The notes beneath the pieces are model-generated. The model made no database searches. It was not told the DNA's origin and saw only the letters and a program-made list of their open reading frames with translations. A program made the position numbers and the translations under genes. A stretch of 41,338 bases of DNA from Clostridiaceae bacterium (GTDB taxonomy: Bacteria; Bacillota; Clostridia; DSM-8532), in contig JAAYNX010000113.1 in NCBI GenBank assembly GCA_012520615.1, positions 1 through 41,338 of the forward strand, read 5' to 3'. Every line of letters starts with the position of its first letter. Within the stretch, counting starts at the first letter, position 1. Shown piece by piece: positions 9,181 through 18,788 of this stretch.

Positions 9181-10572
9181 ATGCAGTTTGAAAAAACCAT
9201 GGAGAAAGTTGTCGCGCTGTGCAAGAACCGTGGCTTCATTTTTCAGGGATCAGAAATATATGATGGACTTGCAAATACTTGGGATTATGGTCCATTAGGG
9301 GTTGAGTATAAAAACAATATTAAAAAAGCATGGTGGAAAAAATTTATCCAAGAAAGCCCTTACAATGTAGGGGTTGATTGCGCCATTCTAATGAATCCGC
9401 AGGTTTGGGTAGCATCAGGCCATGTAGCTGGATTTTCAGATCCTTTAATTGATTGTAAACAATGTAAAACAAGGCATAGAGCAGATAAGATTATTGAAGA
9501 TTTTAATATTGCCAATAATATAGACATGGTTGTTGACGGGTTACCCAACGAAGAAATGACAGCTTACTTAAAAGAAAAAAATATCCCATGTCCGAATTGC
9601 GGAGGACATGATTTCACTGACATAAGAAAATTCAATCTTATGTTCAAAACCTTCCAAGGTGTAACAGAGGATTCTAAATATGAAATATATCTTCGCCCTG
9701 AAACGGCTCAAGGTATATTTGTCAATTTCAAAAATGTTCAGAGATCAACTCGAAAAAAGATTCCTTTTGGTATAGGGCAAATAGGTAAATCATTTAGAAA
9801 CGAAATTACTCCTGGTAATTTTACGTTCAGAATAAGAGAATTTGAGCAAATGGAGCTTGAATTCTTCTGCGAACCGGGAACTGACTTGGACTGGTTCTAT
9901 TATTGGAAGGATTTTTGTAAAAACTGGTTGATTAATCTTGGCATGAAAGAAGAAAATATTAGAATGCGCGATCATTCCAAGGAAGAACTCTCCCATTACA
10001 GCAAGGCAACAACAGACATTGAGTTTAAATTCCCATTTGGATGGGGTGAGCTTTGGGGTATAGCCGATCGCACAGATTTTGACTTAAAGCAGCATATGGA
10101 GCACGCAAAAGAAGATTTATCATACTTTGATCCAGTCAAAAATGAAAAGTATATACCATATTGTGTGGAGCCCTCACTAGGCGCAGACCGTGTGGCATTA
10201 GCTTTCCTTTGCGATGCTTATGATGAAGAAGAAGTTGCTGAAGGCGATGTAAGAACTGTATTAAGATTACATCCTACTCTCGCTCCGATTAAAGCTGCAA
10301 TACTTCCTTTGTCAAAGAAACTCTCAGACGAAGCTTTTAAAATTCATGAAGCACTCAGTAAGGAGTTTGTATGTGAGTTTGATGAAGCAGGATCAATAGG
10401 AAAGCGCTACAGAAGGCAGGATGAGATAGGAACCCCATTCTGTATAACTTTTGACTTTGATTCTTTAGAAGATAATTGTGTCACCATTCGTGAGCGCGAT
10501 ACAATGCAACAGGTTAGGATTCCGATTAATGATTTAAATGGCTATTTAAAGGAAAGAATATTCTCATACTAA
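9181..10572 (+). CDS. glyS: Glycyl-tRNA synthetase (dimeric, single-chain)
   Basis: Class II synthetase that charges tRNA-Gly. The 463-aa single-chain alpha2 type is indicated by [34 protein letters not shown]. Motif 2 is [25 protein letters not shown] and motif 3 is [10 protein letters not shown]. An insertion carries paired cysteines (CKQC near residue 93, CPNCGGHD near 139) that probably bind zinc. The C-terminal anticodon-binding domain follows ([15 protein letters not shown]). A GGAGGAAG site sits just upstream of the ATG. Confidence 0.97.
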   Translation: MQFEKTMEKVVALCKNRGFIFQGSEIYDGLANTWDYGPLGVEYKNNIKKAWWKKFIQESPYNVGVDCAILMNPQVWVASGHVAGFSDPLIDCKQCKTRHRADKIIEDFNIANNIDMVVDGLPNEEMTAYLKEKNIPCPNCGGHDFTDIRKFNLMFKTFQGVTEDSKYEIYLRPETAQGIFVNFKNVQRSTRKKIPFGIGQIGKSFRNEITPGNFTFRIREFEQMELEFFCEPGTDLDWFYYWKDFCKNWLINLGMKEENIRMRDHSKEELSHYSKATTDIEFKFPFGWGELWGIADRTDFDLKQHMEHAKEDLSYFDPVKNEKYIPYCVEPSLGADRVALAFLCDAYDEEEVAEGDVRTVLRLHPTLAPIKAAILPLSKKLSDEAFKIHEALSKEFVCEFDEAGSIGKRYRRQDEIGTPFCITFDFDSLEDNCVTIRERDTMQQVRIPINDLNGYLKERIFSY

Positions 10573-10706
10573 ATAGAGATGCCCCCCGCCTGTAGAGGTG
10601 AAGGTGCCCCTTATTATTTAGTTGAAATATATAATCATACAAAAACTGTTTTAATGACAAGAAAGCAAATAATTGCTTAAAAAATATTATCGGGAGGTAG
10701 AATTAC

Positions 10707-13337
10707 ATGGTTAAATACGTATATCTCTTCAACGAAGGAAACGCTTCGATGAGGAATTTACTCGGCGGAAAAGGTGCAAATCTTGCTGAGATGACAGGTC
10801 TAGGATTGCCTGTTCCAAGAGGCTTTACAATTACTACCGAAGCCTGCACCAGGTATTATCAAGATGGTAAAAAAATAGAGAAAGATATTGAAGAAGAAAT
10901 TTACCAGTACCTTACTAAAATGGAGCAGGTAGTTGAAAAGCAATTCGGTAATCCAGAGAACCCGCTGCTTGTATCAGTGCGTTCAGGTGCCAGAGCATCA
11001 ATGCCCGGCATGATGGATACCATATTAAATCTTGGACTTAACGACGTTGTTGTGGAAGGCTTGGCAAAGCTCACAAACAATCCTAGATTTGCTTATGACA
11101 GCTATAGAAGATTTATTCAAATGTTCAGCGATGTTGTCATGGAAGTTGAAAAAAGCAAGTTTGATCATCTATTAGAAACCATGAAAAATAATAAGGGTGT
11201 TACGCTGGATACAGATTTAGACGCAGATGATTTAAAGAAACTTGTTGGAGAGTATAAAGAACTTTATAAAAAAGAAAAGGGAGAAGAATTCCCACAGGAT
11301 CCTAAAACTCAGCTAATAGCAGCTGTTGAAGCTGTATTCCGTTCATGGGATAACCCTCGTGCTATTTACTATCGTCGTATGAATGATATACCAAGTGATT
11401 GGGGAACAGCAGTAAATGTACAGGAAATGGTTTACGGAAATATGGGCGAAGATTCAGGTACAGGTGTTGCCTTTACCCGTAATCCTTCAACGGGTGAGAA
11501 GAAACTCTATGGCGAATTCCTTATGAATGCCCAGGGTGAGGACGTTGTTGCAGGTATTCGTACTCCTCAAACCATAGACCATCTAAAGGAAATTAACCCT
11601 GAAGCTTACGACCAATTCGTAAATATTGCAAATACTCTTGAAAACCATTATCGCGATATGCAGGATATGGAGTTTACTATTGAACGCGGCAAGTTGTTCA
11701 TGCTTCAAACCAGAAATGGTAAGCGTACTGCACAAGCTGCATTGAAGATAGCTGTTGATCTGGTTAACGAAGGCATGCTATCAAAGGAAGAAGCGATTTT
11801 GAAGGTTGATCCAAAACAACTGGATTCACTTCTCCATCCAAATTTTGAAGCAAAAGCTTTGAAGGCTGCAAAACCTATTGCAAAGGGTCTTCCTGCGTCT
11901 CCTGGTGCGGCAACTGGTAAGGTATTCTTTACCGCTGAAGATGCAACAGCAGCTTTCGCTAACGGAGAAAAGATGATAGTACTTGTACGTGTTGAAACTT
12001 CTCCGGAAGATATCGAAGGTATGCACGTTTCTCAAGGATTCCTTACTGCTCGCGGCGGTATGACCTCCCACGCTGCTGTTGTAGCTCGTGGTATGGGTAG
12101 ATGCTGTGTGGCTGGTTGTGGTGAACTGAGAATTGATGAAGCTGGCAAGAAATTTACAGATGCAGCCGGAAATGTATATAAAGAAGGCGACTGGATTTCT
12201 CTTGATGGCTCTACAGGTAATGTTTATGCAGGTCAATTACCTACAGTTGCCCCTGAACTTACCGGAGATTTTGGTAAATTCATGGGCTGGGCAGATGAAA
12301 TCCGCGTATTGAAGGTTAGAACCAATGCAGATTCACCTGCTGATGCAGCTCAGGCCTTTAGCTTTGGCGCTGAAGGAATCGGTCTGTGCCGTACAGAGCA
12401 TATGTTCTTTGAAGGTGAGAGAATAAAGGTAATGCGTGAAATGATTGTTTCCCGCACAGAAGAGCAGAGAAGAAAGGCTCTTGATAAATTACTGCCGATG
12501 CAAAGAGGAGACTTTGAGGGATTATTCCGTGAAATGAAGGGCTTCCCTGTAACCATCCGTTACTTGGATCCACCGCTACATGAATTCTTACCTCAAGATG
12601 ACGACGATATCAATACTCTTGCTAAGGAAATGGGTATGGATTATGCCGATCTTAAGGCAATCGTAGATGGCTTACATGAATTTAATCCTATGATGGGTCA
12701 CCGTGGATGTCGTTTGGCAGTATCTTATCCTGAAATCGCAGAAATGCAGACTAGAGCTGTTATAGAGGCTGCTATAAATGTAAATAAAGAAGGCATGAGC
12801 GTTATTCCTGAAATCATGATTCCTCTTGTAGGCGATATCAAGGAATTGAAGTATGTAAAAGAAGTTGTAGTAAAAACTGCCGATGAAGTTATCAAAAATG
12901 CGGGTGTTGACCTTAAATACATGGTGGGAACCATGATTGAGATTCCAAGAGCTGCTTTAACCGCTGATGAAATCGCGACTGAAGCCGAATTCTTCTCCTT
13001 TGGAACCAATGACCTTACCCAAATGACATTCGGATTCTCCCGTGACGATGCCGGTAACTTCCTGGAAGACTACTATGCAAAGAAGATTTATGAATCAGAT
13101 CCCTTTGCAAAACTTGACCAGATAGGTGTTGGTAGACTGGTTGAAATGGCAGTTCAATTAGGGAAAAAGACACGCCCTGATATAAAACTAGGTATCTGCG
13201 GAGAGCATGGTGGAGAGCCTTCTTCAGTTGAATTCTGCCACAGAACGGGATTGAACTATGTATCCTGTTCACCATTCCGTGTGCCGATTGCTCGTCTTGC
13301 AGCAGCACAGGCTCAGGTTAACAATCCTAGAAAATAA
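10707..13337 (+). CDS. ppdK: Pyruvate, phosphate dikinase
   Basis: Interconverts pyruvate, ATP and phosphate with PEP, AMP and PPi. In cellulolytic clostridia the enzyme is a normal part of PPi-linked glycolysis. It has an ATP-grasp domain from VYLFNEGN onward, with LLGGKGANLAEMTGLGLPVP and VSVRSGARASMPGMMDT. The phosphohistidine domain carries the catalytic His in GGMTSHAAVVARG. A C-terminal PEP/pyruvate barrel contains GICGEHGGEP with the catalytic Cys. The length of 876 aa is standard. A GGGAGGT site precedes ATG, and a strong terminator follows. The 134-bp gap before it shows no clear promoter. Confidence 0.98.
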   Translation: MVKYVYLFNEGNASMRNLLGGKGANLAEMTGLGLPVPRGFTITTEACTRYYQDGKKIEKDIEEEIYQYLTKMEQVVEKQFGNPENPLLVSVRSGARASMPGMMDTILNLGLNDVVVEGLAKLTNNPRFAYDSYRRFIQMFSDVVMEVEKSKFDHLLETMKNNKGVTLDTDLDADDLKKLVGEYKELYKKEKGEEFPQDPKTQLIAAVEAVFRSWDNPRAIYYRRMNDIPSDWGTAVNVQEMVYGNMGEDSGTGVAFTRNPSTGEKKLYGEFLMNAQGEDVVAGIRTPQTIDHLKEINPEAYDQFVNIANTLENHYRDMQDMEFTIERGKLFMLQTRNGKRTAQAALKIAVDLVNEGMLSKEEAILKVDPKQLDSLLHPNFEAKALKAAKPIAKGLPASPGAATGKVFFTAEDATAAFANGEKMIVLVRVETSPEDIEGMHVSQGFLTARGGMTSHAAVVARGMGRCCVAGCGELRIDEAGKKFTDAAGNVYKEGDWISLDGSTGNVYAGQLPTVAPELTGDFGKFMGWADEIRVLKVRTNADSPADAAQAFSFGAEGIGLCRTEHMFFEGERIKVMREMIVSRTEEQRRKALDKLLPMQRGDFEGLFREMKGFPVTIRYLDPPLHEFLPQDDDDINTLAKEMGMDYADLKAIVDGLHEFNPMMGHRGCRLAVSYPEIAEMQTRAVIEAAINVNKEGMSVIPEIMIPLVGDIKELKYVKEVVVKTADEVIKNAGVDLKYMVGTMIEIPRAALTADEIATEAEFFSFGTNDLTQMTFGFSRDDAGNFLEDYYAKKIYESDPFAKLDQIGVGRLVEMAVQLGKKTRPDIKLGICGEHGGEPSSVEFCHRTGLNYVSCSPFRVPIARLAAAQAQVNNPRK

Positions 13338-13396
13338 GACTCTAAAGGTTCTACGTCAATTGTTTGGGTAGAACAAAGAAAAAATAGCTATATGTT

Positions 13397-13436
13397 ACTG
13401 GCAGATAATCTTTTAGATTGTCTGCCAGTTTTTTTT
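13397..13436 (+). terminator. ppdK Rho-independent terminator
   Basis: ACTGGCAGA and TCTGCCAGT form a 9-bp stem, extended by a T-G wobble and AATCT/AGATT around a TTT loop, followed by eight T residues. Confidence 0.93.
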
Positions 13437-13504
13437 GCCTTGCAAATACATTGATTGCGTATACTGAAATTAAGACTAGAGTATTAATGTAGCTAATAAG
13501 AATA

Positions 13505-13533
13505 TTGACGGGGATTTATTAAAATGATATAAT
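13505..13533 (+). promoter_or_regulatory. Promoter of the T-box/paaK unit
   Basis: TTGACG (13505-13510) and a perfect TATAAT (13528-13533) are 17 bp apart. Transcription should begin near 13540, directly before Stem I of the T-box. Confidence 0.88.
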
Positions 13534-13539
13534 TATTTT

Positions 13540-13852
13540 CAATACGCAATGGCTGTGATGGAGAAAAGTAGGAAGCTAGGATTTATTCAGGGAGAGATTG
13601 CCCAGACTGAAAGCAATCTTATGAGGAATACTTTTGAAGTTCGCTCCGGAGCTCGCTGGCTGAAGCTGATGTTGTAGGTTGGTGCGGAATACCCTACGTT
13701 ATAAGGGTGGAATATCGGATTAACACTATGTGCTAAACACTTAGTTTGAATGTCCTGTATTTTGTTAAGTGTACTGTAATAATGCAGTAAAAATGGGTGG
13801 TACCGCGGAAAGCATAATGCCTTTCGTCCCAAGAGGGATGAAGGCTTTTTTT
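13540..13852 (+). promoter_or_regulatory. T-box riboswitch, probably aromatic amino acid specific
   Basis: The leader ends in the near-invariant T-box sequence GGGTGGTACCGCG (13795-13807), followed by a terminator. Stem I starts with GATGGAGAAAAGTAGG, whose AGTA (13567-13570) is the usual S-turn element. The tRNA-end pairing bulge reads TGGT, which predicts a tRNA with discriminator base A. That fits tRNA-Tyr or tRNA-Phe and argues against Asn or Trp. The specifier is probably TAC (Tyr, 13629-13631); TTC (Phe, 13640-13642) is a close alternative. Uncharged tRNA would stabilise the antiterminator and turn paaK on. The class is certain; the amino acid is inferred. Confidence 0.95.
13819..13852 (+). 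terminator. T-box regulated terminator
   Basis: GCCTT-T-CGTCCC, loop AAGA and GGGATGAAGGC form an 11-bp stem with one bulged T, followed by seven T residues. It stands just after the T-box sequence, as expected for the terminator that competes with the antiterminator. Confidence 0.92.
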
Positions 13853-13900
13853 AATGCAAAAATATGTATAACAATATTTGATGGCTTGGAGGGTTTTAAA

Positions 13901-15205
13901 ATGCAGTATTGGGACGAAAAAGTAGAAACTATTGACAGAGAGAGTCTAAGGAAAATACAAAGTGAAAGGCTAAGAGACACAGTAAATAGGGTTTATGAGA
14001 ACGTTACCTATTATTCTGATAAAATGAAGCAAGCGGGGATTACTCCAGATGATATCAATACAATTGATGACCTTTCAAAACTGCCATTTACATATAAGAC
14101 CGATTTGAGGGACAATTACCCTTTCGGAACATTTGCCATTCCACTAAAAGATGTTGTGCGTGTACATGCATCCTCAGGGACAACAGGTAAACAGACCGTT
14201 GTGGGGTATACACAAAATGATATAGAAATATGGGCTGAATGTGTTGCTCGCTGCCTTACAAGTGCAGGGGTGAACAAGGATGACATTGTGCATGTAGCAT
14301 ATGGTTATGGTCTTTTTACAGGAGGCTTAGGGTTACATTACGGGGCAGAGCGTGTGGGAGCGACGGTGATTCCTGTATCGGGAGGCAACACCTCTAGGCA
14401 AATACAACTTCTTAAGGATTTTGAGGCAACTGTGCTCTGTTGCACCCCATCATATGCTCTGTATTTGGCAGATGAGATGAAAGCAGCCGGTTTAACTAAG
14501 GATGATTTAAAGCTAAGAATCGGAGTATTCGGAGCCGAACCATGGTCGGTTGAAATGCGGGCTCAAATAGAGAATCGTCTTGGAATAAAGGCTTATGATA
14601 TTTATGGATTAAGTGAGATTATGGGCCCGGGGGTGGCTATGAATTGTGATTGCCAAGAAGATCTTCATATCATATCAGACAGCTTTATTGCAGAAATAAT
14701 AGATCCAGAAACTGGAGAGGTATTGCCTGAAGGTTCCAAGGGCGAGCTGGTCTTTACATGTATAACAAAAGAAGCCTTGCCTCTAATAAGATACAGAACC
14801 AGAGATTTATCAGTATTGACCAATGAAACATGTGCTTGCGGCAGAACCAGTACCAGAATGAAAAAGGTCACCGGAAGATCTGATGATATGCTAATAATAC
14901 GAGGCGTAAATGTCTTCCCGTCTCAGATAGAATCTGTGCTTCTAAAATATAGCGAGGTAGAGCCCCACTATATGATTTATGTTGATCGTGTTGACAATTT
15001 GGACATAATGGAAATTCAAATAGAAATGAACTATAGTATATTTTCTGACCAGGTTAAAAAAATTGAGTCCATTGAACGCAAGTTACGCCATGAAATTGAA
15101 TCTACATTAGGTATAAGTGCAAAAATCAAGCTTGTTGAACCTAACAGTATACAAAGAAGCGAAGGCAAGGCAAAGCGTGTTGTAGACAAAAGAAAAATAT
15201 TTTAA
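13901..15205 (+). CDS. paaK: Phenylacetate-CoA ligase family protein
   Basis: AMP-forming acyl-CoA ligase that activates an aryl acid such as phenylacetate to its CoA ester. The nucleotide loop is [30 protein letters not shown], the D of YRTRDL and the C-terminal lysine region complete the family signature. The start is ATG 13901 ([11 protein letters not shown]) with GGAGGG upstream, giving 434 aa. The ORF-track start at 13769 lies inside the T-box leader. T-box control suggests a role in making aromatic amino acids from arylacetates via arylpyruvate ferredoxin oxidoreductases rather than in aerobic phenylacetate breakdown. That role is inference, and no ior gene is in the window. Confidence 0.93.
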   Translation: MQYWDEKVETIDRESLRKIQSERLRDTVNRVYENVTYYSDKMKQAGITPDDINTIDDLSKLPFTYKTDLRDNYPFGTFAIPLKDVVRVHASSGTTGKQTVVGYTQNDIEIWAECVARCLTSAGVNKDDIVHVAYGYGLFTGGLGLHYGAERVGATVIPVSGGNTSRQIQLLKDFEATVLCCTPSYALYLADEMKAAGLTKDDLKLRIGVFGAEPWSVEMRAQIENRLGIKAYDIYGLSEIMGPGVAMNCDCQEDLHIISDSFIAEIIDPETGEVLPEGSKGELVFTCITKEALPLIRYRTRDLSVLTNETCACGRTSTRMKKVTGRSDDMLIIRGVNVFPSQIESVLLKYSEVEPHYMIYVDRVDNLDIMEIQIEMNYSIFSDQVKKIESIERKLRHEIESTLGISAKIKLVEPNSIQRSEGKAKRVVDKRKIF

Positions 15206-15228
15206 GTATCTATAGTTCCGAATATATT

Positions 15229-15260
15229 AAAAGTATTGGTTTAGTGACCAATACTTTTTT
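15229..15260 (+). terminator. paaK Rho-independent terminator
   Basis: AAAAGTATTGGT and ACCAATACTTTT form a 12-bp stem around a 6-base loop, followed by T residues. Confidence 0.93.
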
Positions 15261-15341
15261 ACGCGAGCATTCTATGCTCCGGTTATGTCACTTTAACCTG
15301 CTATCACGCCTTATTTGTGTATATAATAAAAGTACCTTTGC

Positions 15342-15371
15342 TTGACAGTGGTTGTAACGGCAATCTATAAT
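15342..15371 (+). promoter_or_regulatory. Promoter of the two-component/sensor operon
   Basis: TTGACA (15342-15347) and TATAAT (15366-15371) are both perfect consensus hexamers with 18 bp between them, about 65 bp before the kinase gene. The rest of the 174-bp gap after the paaK terminator holds nothing else I can support. Confidence 0.85.
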
Positions 15372-15434
15372 TAACAATAACTGATAATTGATATATAACA
15401 AGAATAATTGTCAATCTGGAAGAAGTAGGCGATT

Positions 15435-16754
15435 ATGAATACTAAAAGAAATATGTCGTTAACAAGAACAGCTTTATTTGTCATTAACTTTACCGTTATT
15501 GTATTCTTTTCGGCAATTATTTATAAAACAACCGATCTTATTTGTTTTAGTGACCAAGCAAGAGATTTTCTCGAAAAGATTAAATATGTACCTATTACTC
15601 CTTGGAAAGTTCCCCTGTTTACAGTATCTCTTTTAATAATTCTTATTTTAGGTATATTTATTCGTGAAAAGTACTTTCTAAAAAAACCTTTCGTGCTATA
15701 TCTTTTTTGTGTTGCTGATGTAATAATCTGCATAGCAATTATGTATTACCTCAATTTGGGGTATAAAGGGATATTGTTTATTGCATTTACAAATATAATT
15801 ATTTATGTTGGAGGAAAAAAGAATAAATTATTTTTCTTATTAGGCGCAATTATTATTTATATGTTTTTTGATTATGATATTTTTTCTATCAAAATAAATA
15901 TGTTTTCAGCAAATGACTACATACAATACTATACAACAAGCCAAAGACTTTATTTGTTCGGATTTCGTAATATTCTTACATCATTAAATGAGGTTGTTTT
16001 TATATTATTTATGATTTTTACAATTCAAAATGAAATAGATGAAAACACCAAAATTAAAGAACTTTACTCTCGATTATTTAAGAATGCGGAAGAGCTTAAA
16101 GTAGTTAATATTCAACTGGAGGACTATGCAAAGAAATCTGAAGATATGGCCAAGACAAGAGAAAGAAATAGACTGGCCAGAGAAATACATGATACTATCG
16201 GGCACGCTCTTACCGGAATAGCAACCGGCTTGGAGGCCTGTACTGAACTTATTGATAATGATGTGTCTCAAACAAAGATACAGTTAAAAAAAATAACAGA
16301 GCTTGCCAGGAAAGGCTTAATTGATGTTAGAAGGTCTGTAAGTGAGCTTAGACCTGATTCGCTGGAAAGGTTTTCTCTAATTCCTGCGATAAACAAGCTA
16401 GCGGAGGATATTAACGCTTGCACAAAAACAAAAGTCTCCGTATTTATTGAAGGGGAACCTTTAAAAATGGGGGCAGATGAAGAAGAAACCATTTACAGGG
16501 TCGTTCAGGAGAGTATAACCAATTCGGTGCGGCATGGCAATGCGAATGAGATAAAAATACACTTGAAGTTTAATGATTTTATGACCTATCTGACTATTTC
16601 TGATGACGGTGTTGGAAGCACTGATTTACATAAAGGATTTGGCTTGAGACACATCAAAGAGCGAGTGGAGCTTTTAAATGGCAAGGTTAATTTTGAAAGC
16701 GAAGCGGGAAAAGGATTTATTACAAATGTTGAATTACCTATAAGGTGGGGGTAG
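15435..16754 (+). CDS. NarL/DesK-type sensor histidine kinase
   Basis: Membrane kinase of 439 aa. Residues ~12-200 hold several hydrophobic helices with only short loops, so there is no sizeable extracellular sensing domain of its own. The HisKA_3 dimerisation domain has the phospho-acceptor His252 (LAREIHDTIGHALTG). The ATPase domain shows the N box (ESITNSVRHGN) and G boxes (DDGVGS, GFGLRHIKERV). It partners the next gene, four bases downstream. The binding-protein genes that follow suggest the ligand is seen through them. A GGAAGAAG site precedes ATG 15435. Confidence 0.94.
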   Translation: MNTKRNMSLTRTALFVINFTVIVFFSAIIYKTTDLICFSDQARDFLEKIKYVPITPWKVPLFTVSLLIILILGIFIREKYFLKKPFVLYLFCVADVIICIAIMYYLNLGYKGILFIAFTNIIIYVGGKKNKLFFLLGAIIIYMFFDYDIFSIKINMFSANDYIQYYTTSQRLYLFGFRNILTSLNEVVFILFMIFTIQNEIDENTKIKELYSRLFKNAEELKVVNIQLEDYAKKSEDMAKTRERNRLAREIHDTIGHALTGIATGLEACTELIDNDVSQTKIQLKKITELARKGLIDVRRSVSELRPDSLERFSLIPAINKLAEDINACTKTKVSVFIEGEPLKMGADEEETIYRVVQESITNSVRHGNANEIKIHLKFNDFMTYLTISDDGVGSTDLHKGFGLRHIKERVELLNGKVNFESEAGKGFITNVELPIRWG

Positions 16755-16758
16755 CTAA

Positions 16759-17439
16759 ATGATTAGAGTATTAATTGCAGACGATCAAGAGCTTATAAGG
16801 CAGAGTTTAGAAATAATGCTGAAGAATAAGCCGGATATCGAAATAGTTGGTCTTGCAGAGAACGGAAGAGAAGCTGTGAGATTAACTAAAAAGTTGCTGC
16901 CCGATGTTATATTAATGGATATTCGGATGCCTGAAATGGACGGTGTACAATGCATTCAGATTATAAAAGAAAATTATGCCAATATAAAAATAATTGTACT
17001 TACAACATTCGATGATGATGAATATGTCTTTAACGCTTTAAAACATGGTGCCAGCGGATATCTGCTCAAGGGTATTTCTATTGATGAGCTTACCGAGGCA
17101 ATAAGAACCGTAGCAAGTGGGGGAGCCCTCATAAATCCTAATATTGCTATGAAAGTGTTTAAGCAGTTTTCACAGATGGCCAAAGCGGACTACACATTAA
17201 AGGTTGATGAAGCATCTTTGAACGAATTAAATAAAAACGAAATAAAGATTATCCAATTAGTTGGAATGGGTTTATCCAACAAGGAGATTACCGAAAAGCT
17301 GAAATTTAGCGAAGGCACAATAAGGAACTATATCAGTAGTATTTTAAATAAGCTGGATTTACGTGATAGAACCCAAATAGCAATATATTCTGTTCAGACG
17401 GGGTTAGCCATGAAAAATATTGAAGATTTCGGCGGGTGA
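16759..17439 (+). CDS. NarL/FixJ-family response regulator
   Basis: 226-aa regulator. The receiver has the acidic pair D8/D9, phospho-acceptor D54 (ILMDIRMPEMDG) and a conserved Lys in GYLLKG. The C-terminal LuxR-type helix-turn-helix reads GLSNKEITEKLKFSEGTIRNY with the usual LDLRDRTQ end. It lies four bases after the kinase and overlaps the next gene. Its likely targets are the TGACAWWTGTCA palindromes before the ABC transporter operon, by proximity and palindrome geometry; this is inference. Confidence 0.95.
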   Translation: MIRVLIADDQELIRQSLEIMLKNKPDIEIVGLAENGREAVRLTKKLLPDVILMDIRMPEMDGVQCIQIIKENYANIKIIVLTTFDDDEYVFNALKHGASGYLLKGISIDELTEAIRTVASGGALINPNIAMKVFKQFSQMAKADYTLKVDEASLNELNKNEIKIIQLVGMGLSNKEITEKLKFSEGTIRNYISSILNKLDLRDRTQIAIYSVQTGLAMKNIEDFGG

Positions 17440-18758
17440 AAAAATTGAAAAATAAATGGAGAAATATAGTTGGTATTATAGCATTTGTTGTTTTAACATC
17501 AGTAATTATTTTTACTGTTCAGGGGCGAAACAAAACCGTTACGCTCGAACTTGGGATTTTTGCTGGCAGTAATTGGGATGTTCCTAACCCCGAAAACTAT
17601 AAAATGTTTGATGAGATAATCAGCAAATTTGAGAAAGCCTATCCCGGTATTAAAGTGACATATAGAAGTGGAACTCTTAAGGAGGATTATTCAGAATGGC
17701 TGGCACAAAAAATTATTAATGGAAAGCAGCCTGATGTTTTTGTTGTTCTTTCTAGTGATTTTAATACGTTTTCATCAATTGGAGTAATGAAAGACCTTAA
17801 TAAGCTTATAGAAAACGATCAAGATTTTGATAGAGAAAAATTATATACAAATGCTTTAAAGTCAGGACAATTCAGAGGGCATCAATATGCACTGCCCTTG
17901 GAGGTTGTACCTGTTCTCATGTTCGCTAACCGGACATTGCTTAGAAATGAGGGAATAGAAGTTCCGAAGGGTGACTGGACATGGGAAGATTTCTATGACA
18001 TTTGTCAGAGGGTTACAAAAGACACCGACGGGGACGGGAAAATAGATCAATTCGGTACATACGGCTTTACATGGCAACATGCCGTATATACTAACGGTCA
18101 GAATTTATTTGATGCCAATGGGACTACAGCATACTTCGAACCATCGGAGGTACTTGAATCTATAAATTTTATAAAAAAGCTAAATGAACTAAACCAAAAT
18201 TTTAAGCCTACATCAGATGATTTTGATTTGGGAAAAGTAGCATTTCGTCCGTTTCCTTTCTCCACTTACAGGGCTTACAAACCTTATCCGTTAAGAGTTA
18301 AAAAATACTCATCCTTTGAATGGGAAGGAATAAAAATGCCAAAAGGTCCAAACGGCAATAATGCTGCTGAATTATACAGTTTTTTAATCGGAATGAGTTC
18401 GATAACAAATAATGAAAAAGAAGCCTGGGAGCTAATAAAATATCTCACCACAGATGAGTCGATACAATTGAGTATATTTGGATATTCCCATGGCGTTTCA
18501 GCATTGAAGAATGTTAATGAGTCAGATGAAGCAGGAGAGATATTGCTAAGGGATAATCCCGATGAGGAAACTGTAATTAACATGGATATGTTAGAAGAGG
18601 TAATAGAAAATTCAATAGTAATTCCTAGCTTTGAAAAATATGAAGAAGCTATGAGCATGGCTGATAAAGAGTTGTTTCAAGTAATAAACGGTGATAAAAA
18701 TGCAGAGACCTCGCTTTCAATTATACAACGGGAAATTGAAAAATTTCTTATTCAGTAA
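17436..18758 (+). CDS. Membrane-anchored extracellular solute-binding protein, family 1
   Basis: 440-aa ABC-type binding protein of the SBP_bac_1 (sugar/oligosaccharide) class. The N-terminus is a basic stretch and one hydrophobic helix (IVGIIAFVVLTSVIIF) with no lipobox cysteine, so it is probably held by an uncleaved anchor. The mature part starts VTLELGIFAGSNWDVPNPENYKMFDEII, typical of the family. It overlaps the response-regulator stop. GTG 17436 and TTG 17445 are both possible; GGGTGA fits the TTG better. No cognate permeases follow, so a sensory rather than transport role is likely. Confidence 0.85.
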   Translation: MKKLKNKWRNIVGIIAFVVLTSVIIFTVQGRNKTVTLELGIFAGSNWDVPNPENYKMFDEIISKFEKAYPGIKVTYRSGTLKEDYSEWLAQKIINGKQPDVFVVLSSDFNTFSSIGVMKDLNKLIENDQDFDREKLYTNALKSGQFRGHQYALPLEVVPVLMFANRTLLRNEGIEVPKGDWTWEDFYDICQRVTKDTDGDGKIDQFGTYGFTWQHAVYTNGQNLFDANGTTAYFEPSEVLESINFIKKLNELNQNFKPTSDDFDLGKVAFRPFPFSTYRAYKPYPLRVKKYSSFEWEGIKMPKGPNGNNAAELYSFLIGMSSITNNEKEAWELIKYLTTDESIQLSIFGYSHGVSALKNVNESDEAGEILLRDNPDEETVINMDMLEEVIENSIVIPSFEKYEEAMSMADKELFQVINGDKNAETSLSIIQREIEKFLIQ

Positions 18759-18788
18759 TAACTAAGGCGGCTTAAGGAGGCATTCCAA

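Noticed and set aside
10663-10678. AAGCAA-ATAA-TTGCTT as a glyS terminator
   Set aside because: Six AT-rich base pairs without a T-run are too weak.
11826-12236. 136-aa minus-strand ORF opposite ppdK
   Set aside because: Antisense to the conserved phosphohistidine domain of PPDK; no independent evidence.
13627-13629. AAT (Asn) as T-box specifier
   Set aside because: The TGGT bulge predicts a tRNA with discriminator A, whereas bacterial tRNA-Asn normally has G; Asn also makes little sense for this gene.
13769-13900. N-terminal extension of PaaK
   Set aside because: These codons are the T-box terminator region; ATG 13901 has a good ribosome site and the normal N-terminus.
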